DNA of 64,000 nt from Comamonadaceae bacterium CG12_big_fil_rev_8_21_14_0_65_59_15 (GTDB lineage Bacteria > Pseudomonadota > Gammaproteobacteria > Burkholderiales > Burkholderiaceae_C), in assembly GCA_002786915.1 (NCBI GenBank), contig PCUV01000032.1, forward strand, positions 107,279 to 171,278, in the 5' to 3' direction. The notes beneath the pieces are model-generated. The model made no database searches and was not told where the DNA came from. It saw only the letters and a program-made list of their open reading frames with translations. Positions 36,756-45,526 of this stretch are shown here, in pieces. Numbering within the stretch: the first letter of the stretch is position 1; the number at the start of each line of letters is the position of its first letter. Both the position numbers and the translations under genes were made by a program.

Positions 36756-36799
36756 AATAGCTGCTAGCCCTTTTATCATAAGGGCTAGAGCACATTTTT
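36756..36799. repeat. Short dispersed repeat, copy B (best hairpin)
   Basis: AATAGCTGCTAGCCCTTTTA, then TCATAAGGGCTAGAGCACAT and five T. The arms CTAGCCCTT and AAGGGCTAG pair perfectly around a 7-base loop. It fills the gap between relA and sbcB and touches the relA stop codon, so it could help end the relA transcript. Confidence 0.7.
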
Positions 36800-39032
36800 A
36801 CTTGCGACGCGCGGTGCGCACCCCGGGCAGTTCCTGCACCAGTGCCAATACCTTGTGCAGCCCTGCGGCATCCGTCACCTCAACCGTGAACGTCATCCAG
36901 GCAATGCCCTTGATCGATTGCGTCTGCACCCCGGTCACATTCATCTTTTCTTTGGTAAACACCTCTGAAATGTCGCGCAACAGCCCCTGGCGGTCTTGCG
37001 CGGTAATGGCCACGTCCACCGGATAGACCGAACTACCGGCGGCCTGCCCCAGGCCCCATTCGACGTCGATCAGGCGCTCGCCATTTTTGGCCACCATTTC
37101 AGCCAGGTTGGGACAGTCCTTGCGGTGCACGCTGACACCCTTGCCGCGCGTGACAAAGCCCACAATGGCGTCGGGCGGGGCCGGTTTGCAGCAGCGCGCC
37201 ATTTGCGTCATGAGCGAATCAACGCCTACCACCAGCAAGCCGCCCTTGGCGGGGTTCTCCGCAGCACGGGACTTGCGCAGCACGGGTGCGTCTGTGTCGA
37301 ACTGCGGGGCTTCGGCCGGGCGCAAGACCTGTTCGATTTGACGCAGCGAAAACTCGTCCTTACCCACGTCTTCAAACAGCGCGTTGGCGTTGTCAAACCC
37401 CAGTTGCAGCGCCAGGTCGTCGAGCTTCACCGAGGTCTTGCCTTCGCGTTGCAGCAACTTTTCAACCGCCTCACGCCCTTTGGCGATGGTTTCGGACAAG
37501 GCCTGCGCGTTGAACCAGGCGCGCACCTTGGTTCTGGCACGGTGGCTGGCCAGATAGCCCAGCTCCGTATTGAGCCAGTCGCGCGACGGCCCGCCCTCTT
37601 TGACGGCATTGACTTCCACCGTCTGGCCGTTTTTCAGGGCCGTGTTGAGCGGCACCATGACGCCATCGACGCGTGCGCCACGACAGCGGTGGCCCAGGTC
37701 GGTGTGCAACGTGTAGGCAAAGTCCACCGGCGTGGCACCCTGGGGCAATTCCACAATCGACGCGTCGGGTGTGAGCACATAAATGCGGTCGTCCAGCAGT
37801 TGCTGCTGTGTCTGCACGCCCGACAGGTCGCGCTCCCACGCCAGCAACTGGCGCAACACCGCAATCTTGGCGTCATAAGCACCGGTGGCGGACACCCCGG
37901 CGTAGCCCTTGGTGCCGGCTTCCTTGTAGGCCCAGTGAGCCGCCACGCCGGTTTCGGCGTGTTCGTGCATCGCCTGCGTGCGAATCTGGATCTCGGTCGG
38001 TTTGCCAGCCGCGTCGCGCACCACGGTGTGCAAGGACTGGTAGCCGTTGACCTTGGGCTTGGCAATGTAGTCGTCAAATTCTTCCGCCAGCGGCGTGAAA
38101 TGGTTGTGTACCCAACTCAGGGCCGCATAGCACTCGGGCACGCTGGCCACCACCACACGCAGCGCGCGGATGTCATACACCTGGTCAAAATCGAGCGACT
38201 TGCCGCGCATTTTCTTGACGATGCTGTAGATGTGTTTGGGACGGCCGCTGACGCTGGCGTCGATCCCGTTGGCGCGCAGATCCAGTTCCAGTTGCTCGCG
38301 CATCTGCTGCACCTGCGCCTCGCGTGCCAGGCGCGTGTCGTCCAGCAGCCGCGCCACCTGACGGTAGGTGGCAGGCTCCAGAAACCTGAACGCCAGGTCT
38401 TCCATCTCCCACTTGATCTGCCAAATGCCCAGCCGGTTGGCCAACGGCGCAAACACCTGCAAGGCTTCAGCGGCCAAGCCATCAGGCACCGGCGTTTTAA
38501 CGGCGGCAAAGTAGCGCAACGTTTGCAGGCGCGAGGCCAGGCGCAGCATCACCACCCGCAGGTCGCGCGAAAAAGCCAGCAGCATCTTGCGCACGTTTTC
38601 GGTTTGCAGCGCGGCGGCCTGTTGCGTTACGGGCGTTTCAGCCCGGGCGGCCGGCTTGGCCAGTCGCGCCTGACGCTGCACCCGCACCAGCTTGGTTGTT
38701 TCCATGGCCAACGCGGCAAAGTTGTCGCCAAACGCCTTGGCGATCACCTCCTGGGGCTTGTTCAGGTGATCACACGCATAAACCAGGTAACTGGCGGCCT
38801 GCATGGCCTGCGAACCACCAATGCCACGCAAGATGGCAGCGACCGCATCCGCGTGCGCCAGGATGTTTTCACCCGTGTCGAGCGTTTCGCACGCCAGCAA
38901 GGGCTCGGCAAAAGCGCGCGCGCGCGCCAACGCCTGTGCCTGATCGGGCAAGCCCTGCCCGGTGGCCTGCATCACAGGCAGAGCATGGCCTTCAGGCGGC
39001 GCCGGGGCGTCGGTTTTCAAGCGGCTTTTCAT
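36798..39032 (-). CDS. relA: (p)ppGpp synthetase RelA
   Basis: A 744-residue RSH protein of the RelA type, which makes (p)ppGpp from GTP/GDP and ATP when uncharged tRNA sits in the ribosome. The N-terminal hydrolase-like domain lacks the HDxxED metal motif (ACDHLNKPQEV at that place). The synthetase domain has the RelA-specific EFDDYIAKPKVNGYQSLH, whose EXDD marks monofunctional synthetases (SpoT has RXKD). TGS (TPDASIVELPQGATPVDFAY) and ACT domains follow. It lies 11 bp after a hydrolase gene on the same strand. Confidence 0.94.
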   Translation of the reverse strand: MKSRLKTDAPAPPEGHALPVMQATGQGLPDQAQALARARAFAEPLLACETLDTGENILAHADAVAAILRGIGGSQAMQAASYLVYACDHLNKPQEVIAKAFGDNFAALAMETTKLVRVQRQARLAKPAARAETPVTQQAAALQTENVRKMLLAFSRDLRVVMLRLASRLQTLRYFAAVKTPVPDGLAAEALQVFAPLANRLGIWQIKWEMEDLAFRFLEPATYRQVARLLDDTRLAREAQVQQMREQLELDLRANGIDASVSGRPKHIYSIVKKMRGKSLDFDQVYDIRALRVVVASVPECYAALSWVHNHFTPLAEEFDDYIAKPKVNGYQSLHTVVRDAAGKPTEIQIRTQAMHEHAETGVAAHWAYKEAGTKGYAGVSATGAYDAKIAVLRQLLAWERDLSGVQTQQQLLDDRIYVLTPDASIVELPQGATPVDFAYTLHTDLGHRCRGARVDGVMVPLNTALKNGQTVEVNAVKEGGPSRDWLNTELGYLASHRARTKVRAWFNAQALSETIAKGREAVEKLLQREGKTSVKLDDLALQLGFDNANALFEDVGKDEFSLRQIEQVLRPAEAPQFDTDAPVLRKSRAAENPAKGGLLVVGVDSLMTQMARCCKPAPPDAIVGFVTRGKGVSVHRKDCPNLAEMVAKNGERLIDVEWGLGQAAGSSVYPVDVAITAQDRQGLLRDISEVFTKEKMNVTGVQTQSIKGIAWMTFTVEVTDAAGLHKVLALVQELPGVRTARRK

Positions 39033-39043
39033 TCAACCCAGAT

Positions 39044-39940
39044 TCAACGCAATAAAAAAGACAACACCGCTTGTACCTGGCCTGGCGCGACAAAGGTCGG
39101 GGCATGGCCGACACCGGCAAATTCCAACAATCGCGCCCTGGGGCCACGACGCGTCATCGCATGGGCGGTCTGCAGCGACAAGAGGTCTGACTGCGCGCCA
39201 CGCACCAGCAGCGTCTGCGCGCTGATCTGATCATACGCTTGCCAAAGCATCACCTCCCCCTGCGCCGCCGACTCGGGGGTGACCGCCTTGAACGGCTCGG
39301 CCAGCGCCGGGTCATAGCGCAGCGTGAAACGGCCCGACCCGTCGCCCAGCGGCTTGATCTGCGGGCGCGTCAACTCCAGCCATTGCTGCGGCGTGTGCGG
39401 CCCAAAGCTGCTGGCAATGGCCCACAGCGCGTCGGCGGCCTGCTGCTCGGTCGCAAACACGCCCACCTTGCCAAGATACTGGCCGATGCGCTGCAAGGCC
39501 TGCCACTGGATGCTTGGCCCCACGTCATTGAGCACCAGGCGCCGCACCCGGGCATCCGCCGGCAAACCGGGCTGCCCCGCCAGCGCCAAACCGATCAGCC
39601 CGCCCATGCTGGTTCCCAGCCAATCCAGCGTGAACGGCCGCAAGTGGGCCAACAGCACCAGCATGTCGGCCGCATAGAAAGGTATCTGATAGCCCTGCGG
39701 GTCTTTCAGCCAGTCGCTCTGACCGCGCCCGACCACATCCGGGCAGACCACCTGCATTGGATGATCGGCCGCCTCCAGTACAACCCGCGCCAGCGTGTCA
39801 AAGTCGCGCCCCTGTCGCGTCAGCCCGTGCACGCACAACAGCACGTGGCGCGCCTGCGCATCGCCCCACTGCCAGTACGCCATGCGGTGCCCACCCTGTG
39901 CATCGGGGCAGTGAATGAATTGAAGTGTTGGCTCGATCAT
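39044..39940 (-). CDS. Alpha/beta-hydrolase
   Basis: A 298-residue alpha/beta-hydrolase fold protein. The oxyanion region is LLCVHGLTRQGRDF, the nucleophile serine lies in LDWLGTSMGGLIGLALAG (GxSxG), and the likely catalytic His is in FAGVGHAPTF near the end. The substrate is unknown. The ATG at 39940 is chosen because the family starts here; the frame upstream overlaps the divergent gene. It lies next to 3-hydroxybutyrate dehydrogenase, which allows, but does not prove, a role in hydroxyalkanoate ester breakdown. It ends 11 bp before relA. Confidence 0.85.
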   Translation of the reverse strand: MIEPTLQFIHCPDAQGGHRMAYWQWGDAQARHVLLCVHGLTRQGRDFDTLARVVLEAADHPMQVVCPDVVGRGQSDWLKDPQGYQIPFYAADMLVLLAHLRPFTLDWLGTSMGGLIGLALAGQPGLPADARVRRLVLNDVGPSIQWQALQRIGQYLGKVGVFATEQQAADALWAIASSFGPHTPQQWLELTRPQIKPLGDGSGRFTLRYDPALAEPFKAVTPESAAQGEVMLWQAYDQISAQTLLVRGAQSDLLSLQTAHAMTRRGPRARLLEFAGVGHAPTFVAPGQVQAVLSFLLR

Positions 39941-40051
39941 GATGCAAGGGGGTGTAAAACAATCCCGGATAATGACCACATCGTAAATCAAACCATTGGG
40001 TCGTCCGGGCATAACACCGGCACGACCTTTCATTTCATTGGAGAACGCAGC

Positions 40052-40822
40052 ATGCTCAAAGATAAAACAGCCTTGGTGACCGGATCGACCAGCGGTATTG
40101 GTCTGGGGATTGCCAAGGCGCTGGCCGCGCAAGGCGCCAATATCGTCATGAACGGCTTTGGTGATGTAGCTGGGCCACGTGCCGAAGTGGCAGCGTTGGG
40201 CGTGCAAACCGCCTACCACCCGGCCGACATGAGCAAGCCCGACGACATTGCCGCCATGATGGCTTACGCGGCTGAGCAATTTGGCCGGGTGGACATCCTG
40301 GTCAACAACGCGGGTATCCAGCACGTGGCGCGGGTGGAAAACTTCTCCGTGGAGCGCTGGGACGCCATCGTGGCCATCAACCTGAGCAGCGCTTTTCACA
40401 CCGCGCGCCTGGCGCTGCCCGCCATGCAGGCGGCGGGCTGGGGCCGCATCATCAACGTCGCTTCGGTGCACGGGCTGGTCGCTTCAGTGGAAAAAGCTGC
40501 GTACATTGCCGCCAAGCACGGCATTGTGGGCCTCACCAAGGTGATTGCGCTGGAAAACGCCACCAGTGGCGTCACCTGCAATGCCATTTGTCCGGGCTGG
40601 GTACTCACGCCGCTGGTACAAAAACAGGTGGACGCCAAGGCCGCCGCGCTGGGCCTGTCCAACCAAGACGCCACCAAACTGCTGCTGGGTGAAAAAGAGC
40701 CATCGCTACAGTTCACCACACCCGAAGAACTGGGCGCACTGGCCGTGTTTTTCTGCTCGCCTGCGGGCAACAACGTGCGCGGCGTAGCCTGGAACATGGA
40801 CGGTGGCTGGGCGGCCCAGTAG
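40052..40822 (+). CDS. D-3-hydroxybutyrate dehydrogenase
   Basis: A 256-residue short-chain dehydrogenase that oxidises 3-hydroxybutyrate to acetoacetate with NAD, used in breakdown of polyhydroxybutyrate. It shows the cofactor motif VTGSTSGIGLGIA (residues 9-21), NNAG, the catalytic Ser...YxxxK (INVASVHGLVAS and AYIAAKHGIVGLTK), and the family block CPGWVLTPLVQKQ. The C-terminal GVAWNMDGGWAAQ is typical of this enzyme. The ATG at 40052 has a GGAG site. It is divergent from the alpha/beta-hydrolase, 111 bp apart. Confidence 0.92.
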   Translation: MLKDKTALVTGSTSGIGLGIAKALAAQGANIVMNGFGDVAGPRAEVAALGVQTAYHPADMSKPDDIAAMMAYAAEQFGRVDILVNNAGIQHVARVENFSVERWDAIVAINLSSAFHTARLALPAMQAAGWGRIINVASVHGLVASVEKAAYIAAKHGIVGLTKVIALENATSGVTCNAICPGWVLTPLVQKQVDAKAAALGLSNQDATKLLLGEKEPSLQFTTPEELGALAVFFCSPAGNNVRGVAWNMDGGWAAQ

Positions 40823-40830
40823 CGCTTCAA

Positions 40831-40879
40831 TTATAGTAGCTGCTCAGGCAGACCAGAAGAGGGATGGAGCCTAAAAAAG
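40831..40879. repeat. Short dispersed repeat, copy E (diverged)
   Basis: TATAGTAGCTGCTC at the left and GGATGGAGCCTAAAAAAG at the right match the two ends of the AATAGCT-type repeat, while the middle has diverged. It lies between the converging 3-hydroxybutyrate dehydrogenase and HDOD genes, starting 9 bases after the dehydrogenase stop. Confidence 0.4.
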
Positions 40880-40888
40880 TATATCAAT

Positions 40889-42547
40889 TCAACTGGACTG
40901 CTTGAACGCCATGATGGCCTGATTGCGCAGCGTGCGCAGCATAGACAGCTGCTTTTCGTCAATGGTCAGCTCACCTTTGACCAACATATCCGCGTAAATC
41001 ATACCCACGGTCTGGCCCTTGATGATCAAAGGCAAAATCATGAACCCGGGCGCGTTGAAGTCACGCAGATACCAGGAGGGTAGGCGCGCCACAATGCGCG
41101 GGTCACTGGTGTCGCTGATCAGCGTGTCGGCTGCCTTGCCACAGATCGTCGCAAACAGGTCGGGGATGTCGTCGCTGTTTAGCGGCACGCAAAAATTCTT
41201 CACAATTTTTTCCACGCCCGGTCCCAGACCAAAACGACCTGTCAGGAGGTTGGTTTTGGGGTCGCGCATACAAAAAACAATGCGATGAAAGCCAAGCGCC
41301 CGAAACATGGTTTCCAGAATCATGCGCAGTACATCACCCAATTTGAAATCTTCCACCATCACATTGGTAATGTCCTGGATGCCACCTGCGAGCGTCTGCG
41401 TGGACAGATCTGTACCAGCCGTGGCATGACTCACCTGGTTGCGCACCGTGTCCTCTGGGGATAGGGCAGATACAGGTGTCGCGTGCAGCGCACTACTGTC
41501 AACAGCTGACGCCACCGCACTCTGTGAAGCATCGCCAACTGGCTGTTGTACGGCGACGGTGGCCAGTTTCAGCAGCCGCGCCGCAGGCGAATGTATCGGC
41601 ACCCTGATTTCCATGGCGTCTGCCAATTCGTTCAGCTTGACACGCGCCAATGTCGTCACAGCTTTCAACTGTTCCGGCGCCATCGCCATTGATTTGGCGT
41701 AACTTTTGGACAGCGTGGCCAGTTGCCGGTCGACCTCTTCAGGGTCCGCGTGCAGCATGGCGTCAGCCATATCATTGGCCGCCTTGGCACTCCAGCGCAA
41801 ATGGCTTTTGGGGTCGGGTGACGCCACGGTTGGCGGAGTTCCTGTAGGTCGCACAATGCATTGCTGGATGCTGTCGGGCAAGCCCCAGGCTTTGGATACG
41901 CCCAAACCCAGCTGCTCATAAGTCAGGCCAAGAACTCGCAACGCTGCACTTTCTTCACTGACGGGATGAGATGCGTCACCGACCAACTGGCGAATCGTTG
42001 TGGCCTCTTCCGGAAAGTAAAACTGCGCCAGCATCCGCCCCAAATTCTGAAACATGGCACCGATAAACGCTTCTTCACTCTCCAGTTGCGAAGATCCCAG
42101 CTCTGCCGCAATCGTGCCCGCCATGAGTGCACGCAAGAATTCTTCTTTCAGCAACTGGGCGTTGCCTTTGTCTTGCATGTGTTCCAGCAAAGCCAGACTC
42201 AGCGTCAGATTGCGAATGCCATTGAAACCCACCAAACTGACCGCGCGCGAAACCGTTCCGACGCTGTCGCTGCGCGCGTAGTGTGCGCTATTGACCAAAC
42301 GCAACAACTTGTTAGTCAGCGCCACATCTTTCAAAATTTCATTGGTAACGCTGTTGATGCTTTCCTTATCAGATGTCGCTAGACTCTGAATGCGGGTGAT
42401 CGAATCGGATAGCGCCGGGAAGTCGCTTTTGTTACGCATTCGGCGCAACAAAAATTCCAGCGTGCTGCTATGGCCCTGAACACCGTCTGAATTGACTGTA
42501 GCGACAGAATCAGAAAAACCATCAGGATTGACAGCGTCCAACGTCAC
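40889..42547 (-). CDS. HDOD-GAF signalling protein
   Basis: A 552-residue protein with an HDOD domain (about residues 30-235; FPALSDSITRIQSLATSDK, then LVGFNGIRNLTLSLALLEHM) and a C-terminal GAF domain (about 385-545; ILETMFRALGFHRIVFCMRD). HDOD domains are catalytically silent relatives of HD phosphohydrolases found in signalling proteins; the GAF domain may bind a small ligand. No output domain is present. The start is probably GTG at 42547, two bases after the SIMPL gene stop, so the two are likely translated together. Confidence 0.86.
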   Translation of the reverse strand: MTLDAVNPDGFSDSVATVNSDGVQGHSSTLEFLLRRMRNKSDFPALSDSITRIQSLATSDKESINSVTNEILKDVALTNKLLRLVNSAHYARSDSVGTVSRAVSLVGFNGIRNLTLSLALLEHMQDKGNAQLLKEEFLRALMAGTIAAELGSSQLESEEAFIGAMFQNLGRMLAQFYFPEEATTIRQLVGDASHPVSEESAALRVLGLTYEQLGLGVSKAWGLPDSIQQCIVRPTGTPPTVASPDPKSHLRWSAKAANDMADAMLHADPEEVDRQLATLSKSYAKSMAMAPEQLKAVTTLARVKLNELADAMEIRVPIHSPAARLLKLATVAVQQPVGDASQSAVASAVDSSALHATPVSALSPEDTVRNQVSHATAGTDLSTQTLAGGIQDITNVMVEDFKLGDVLRMILETMFRALGFHRIVFCMRDPKTNLLTGRFGLGPGVEKIVKNFCVPLNSDDIPDLFATICGKAADTLISDTSDPRIVARLPSWYLRDFNAPGFMILPLIIKGQTVGMIYADMLVKGELTIDEKQLSMLRTLRNQAIMAFKQSS

Positions 42548-42549
42548 AC

Positions 42550-43251
42550 CTACTGCAACTTGACAGAACCAGACACGCTCACGCTCACGCTCGTGGTACC
42601 GGCTTCCAGCGGGACATTTGCAGCGTCATTCGCAGCGCGGGCCAGCATCATCGGGGATCTGGGCGGCATCGATGCGTCGTCATAACCGATGTTCACATCG
42701 TCTACTACGTAACCGGAGGCAGCAAAACCCTTGGCGACTTCAGAGGCGCGCTGGCGAAACAACGCAATCGCCTGCGTTTGTGCCTTGGCTTGGGCTAGTT
42801 GAAGTTGCGCTGTAGAAACGCCAAACGCAATCTGACTGACCTGCATACCTTGCACTCGGCCCGCCGACCGGGAGATGCGTGCGGTATCGGTCCCTTCAAG
42901 TATCCATTCGGCGCGACCCTGCCAGGCCGTAATCCGGCCGTCGCGGTCATAGCGCGGCGACACGCCAAAGGCTCCGCTACGTGCCTCCATCAAACCCGAA
43001 GAGGTATCTTTTTGGAGTGTTGACAATGCGGTATCAAGTACCGACTTAAGGTGATTTTGTACGCTAGCCGCATCATTGCCCTGGTGCGTTATCTGCAAAG
43101 TCAAGGTCAGGGTGTCCTGTAGAACCATCACCTGCGATCGGGCTGACAAGGATACGCGCCGGGCCGGTTCTATAACCGCTAATGTTTGCGCAAAAAGGCT
43201 ATTAGCCCAGATTAACAAGCCACCAAGCGCTAACCATTTGCAATTTTTCAT
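42550..43251 (-). CDS. Secreted SIMPL-domain protein (DUF541)
   Basis: A 233-residue periplasmic protein. It has a Sec signal peptide (MKNCKWLALGGLLIWANSLFA, cleavage about residue 21) and a SIMPL domain with the typical VSLSARSQVMVLQDTLTLTL start and the C-terminal TTSVSVSVSGSVKL beta strands. The biochemical role is unknown; E. coli YggE of this family is linked to oxidative stress. It is divergent from ompR (145 bp apart) and tightly linked to the HDOD-GAF gene. Confidence 0.88.
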   Translation of the reverse strand: MKNCKWLALGGLLIWANSLFAQTLAVIEPARRVSLSARSQVMVLQDTLTLTLQITHQGNDAASVQNHLKSVLDTALSTLQKDTSSGLMEARSGAFGVSPRYDRDGRITAWQGRAEWILEGTDTARISRSAGRVQGMQVSQIAFGVSTAQLQLAQAKAQTQAIALFRQRASEVAKGFAASGYVVDDVNIGYDDASMPPRSPMMLARAANDAANVPLEAGTTSVSVSVSGSVKLQ

Positions 43252-43301
43252 CCCATGTCTCCGAATTGATTTTTTTGTTTACAACATTATCAGGGAAAAA
43301 A

Positions 43302-43381
43302 ATTTGTAACAAGTCGTGAACAAGCAGAAAAAACTCCAGGTTCAATGCGCCAAACCACGCAAAATCAGGCTTGTTACAAAT
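43302..43381. promoter_or_regulatory. Inverted pair of GTAAC-type sites upstream of ompR
   Basis: ATTTGTAACAAG (43302-43313) and CTTGTTACAAAT (43370-43381) are exact inverted copies separated by 56 bases, with the second ending 15 bases before the ompR start. GTAACA cores are known from OmpR-family sites, so they may be autoregulatory sites. Pairing as a stem in the ompR leader RNA is an alternative. Confidence 0.5.
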
Positions 43382-43396
43382 GCAAGCGAGCTCAGC

Positions 43397-44128
43397 ATGG
43401 TGATCAGCACACAACACAAAGACAAGATTTTGGTCGTTGACGACGACAGCCGCATCCGCGACCTGCTGCGTCGCTATCTCACGCAAGAGGGCTTCGACGT
43501 GCTCCAGGCCGAAGACGGCAAGGCCCTGACGCGGGTGCTGTTGCGCGAACCCGTCGATCTGATCGTGCTTGACCTGATGATGCCGGGGGAAGACGGCCTG
43601 TCGGTGTGCCGGCGGCTGCGCGCTGCCAACAACATCACTCCCATCATCATGCTCACGGCCAAAGGTGAAGACGTGGACCGCATTGTCGGGCTCGAAGTGG
43701 GCGCCGACGACTATTTGGCCAAGCCGTTCAACCCGAGGGAATTGCTGGCACGGGTCAACGCCGTGCTCCGGCGTCGGCCTCCCACAGAAGCGCCCGGGTC
43801 GCCGTCCAACGACAAAGCTGTGGCGCGCTTTGGACAATTTGTGTTTGACATGGGTGCGCGCACGCTGCACAAAGGTAGCGAAGAGTTGACCTTGACCACC
43901 GGCGAGTTTTCCATGCTCAAGACGCTGGTACGCCACCCCAGACAGCCACTGTCACGTGAAAAACTGGCGCAACTGGCGCGCGGACGCGACTTTGAACCGT
44001 TTGACCGCAGCCTGGACGTGCAGGTGTCACGCCTGCGCAAGCTGATCGAAGTCGATGCAGCGGCACCGCGCTACATCCAGACCGTGTGGGGCGTGGGTTA
44101 CGTTTTTGTTCCTGATGACAACGAATAA
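43397..44128 (+). CDS. ompR: OmpR-type response regulator
   Basis: A 243-residue response regulator. The receiver domain (residues 10-125) has the acidic pocket VVDDD, the phosphorylated Asp59 in LIVLDLMMPGEDG and the lysine in DDYLAKPF. The DNA-binding winged helix (about 145-240) contains LTTGEFSMLKTLVRH and RYIQTVWGVGYVFVP. It matches E. coli OmpR in length and motifs. The ATG at 43397 is the family start. It overlaps envZ by 14 bases and is preceded by the inverted GTAAC sites. Confidence 0.93.
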   Translation: MVISTQHKDKILVVDDDSRIRDLLRRYLTQEGFDVLQAEDGKALTRVLLREPVDLIVLDLMMPGEDGLSVCRRLRAANNITPIIMLTAKGEDVDRIVGLEVGADDYLAKPFNPRELLARVNAVLRRRPPTEAPGSPSNDKAVARFGQFVFDMGARTLHKGSEELTLTTGEFSMLKTLVRHPRQPLSREKLAQLARGRDFEPFDRSLDVQVSRLRKLIEVDAAAPRYIQTVWGVGYVFVPDDNE

Positions 44129-45509
44129 CGCACAGCCTTCTGATCTGGGTTGGTTCGACCAGGATATCTTTCCCGCCTACAGGGCGGGTGTGAGCCTTTT
44201 CTGGCGCACTTTTTTTCTGCTGGCTTTATTGCTGGTGGGCAGCGTCTTCGCTTGGACACAAACGCTGCGTGAACTGGAGTTCGAACCACGGGCTATTCAG
44301 ACCGCCAACCAGATCGCGTCGGTGGTCAACCTCAGCCGTGCTGCCGTCAAGCACGCCGACGCCATCGCGCGCGTGTCGCTGTTCAAGACCATGAAGGATC
44401 AGGAGCACGTCACGATCCGCCCGCGTGAGCCACACGACACCTTTGAGCCGTTCGACGACGACTACCTGAGTCAACACATCGAAGGCCAGATCATGTCGCG
44501 TCTGGGCCCGGGCACGGTGGTGGCCAACAAGGTCAACAACGTGGACGGTTTGTGGGTGGGTTTTGCGATCGAAAAAGACCAGTACTGGCTACAAACCGAC
44601 CGCAACCGCTTTGACGAACCCGCCGGTCGCACCTGGTTGATCTGGTTGCTGACAGCCGCTGCGCTATCGCTGACCGGAGCGGCGTTCATAGCGCGGTTGA
44701 TCAACCGCCCGTTGAAGGATTTGTCTTTTGCCGCCAGCCGGGTGCGCGACGGAGACTTTGAGGCCAGCTCACTTGATGAGACGGTCAACACGCGCGAAAT
44801 TCGCGCCGTCAACGTTGGCTTCAACCGAATGACCCAAAAACTGGCCAAGATCGAACAAGACCGTGCCGTCATGCTGGCGGGTATCTCGCACGACCTGCGC
44901 ACGCCGCTGGCACGTTTGCGGCTCGAAACCGAACTCAGCGTGGCAGATTCCCAAGCCCAGCAGGACATGATCAACGACATCGCACAGCTCGACGCCATCG
45001 TGGGAAAATTCCTGGACTATGCACGCCCCGGCAATCTGGGCTTGACCGCAGTGTCATTGAACGAAGCGATTGAAAACTGTCTGACACCTTTTCGCAAACG
45101 ACCCGACATCCAGTTCAAGGTGGCATTGCAAGCACACCTGATCGTGCTGGCCGACCCCATTGAGTTGCAGCGCGTGCTGGGCAATTTACTGGAAAACGCC
45201 GCGCGTTATGGCAAAGGTGTGGATACAGGTATTGCCGAAGTGGACATCTCGGCACGCTACCTTGACGACAAGGTGCTGTTGCGGGTACGAGACCATGGCT
45301 TGGGCGTGCCAACGGAGCAACTCAAACAGCTCACCACACCTTTTTTCCGGGGCGAAGCAGCACGCACCGAAGCCAACAGCACCGGACTGGGCTTGGCCAT
45401 TGTGGAGCAGACCATCACCCGTATGGGCGGCAGCTTCGAGCTGAGCCTGGCCAACAGCGGTGGCCTGTGCGCCAACATCTTGCTGCCACGCGCCAACGCG
45501 GCGTCATAA
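44115..45509 (+). CDS. envZ: EnvZ-type sensor histidine kinase
   Basis: A 464-residue inner-membrane sensor kinase. Two membrane helices (about residues 29-50 and 172-195) enclose a periplasmic domain of about 120 residues. A HAMP linker follows (INRPLKDLSFAASRVRDGDF), then the phospho-acceptor motif GISHDLRTPLARLRLE (His about 259). The ATPase domain has N (LLENAARYG), G1 (RDHGLGVP) and G2 (STGLGLAIV) boxes. It is coupled to ompR by a 14-base overlap and converges on ygiQ; a GCCACGC/GCGTGGC hairpin at 45516-45536 lies between them. Confidence 0.93.
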   Translation: MTTNNAQPSDLGWFDQDIFPAYRAGVSLFWRTFFLLALLLVGSVFAWTQTLRELEFEPRAIQTANQIASVVNLSRAAVKHADAIARVSLFKTMKDQEHVTIRPREPHDTFEPFDDDYLSQHIEGQIMSRLGPGTVVANKVNNVDGLWVGFAIEKDQYWLQTDRNRFDEPAGRTWLIWLLTAAALSLTGAAFIARLINRPLKDLSFAASRVRDGDFEASSLDETVNTREIRAVNVGFNRMTQKLAKIEQDRAVMLAGISHDLRTPLARLRLETELSVADSQAQQDMINDIAQLDAIVGKFLDYARPGNLGLTAVSLNEAIENCLTPFRKRPDIQFKVALQAHLIVLADPIELQRVLGNLLENAARYGKGVDTGIAEVDISARYLDDKVLLRVRDHGLGVPTEQLKQLTTPFFRGEAARTEANSTGLGLAIVEQTITRMGGSFELSLANSGGLCANILLPRANAAS

Positions 45510-45526
45510 GCCCACGCCACGCACGA

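Noticed and set aside
38905-38930. An alternating GCGCGC run at the start of relA, possible Z-DNA or slippage site
   Set aside because: It encodes an ordinary Ala-Arg-rich stretch (ALARARAFAE) and is under 15 bases long.
36996-39230. A 744-codon open frame on the plus strand opposite relA
   Set aside because: It mirrors the relA codons exactly and shows histidine/glutamine-rich antisense composition with no family motif. In GC-rich DNA such long shadows are common. relA itself has all family motifs.
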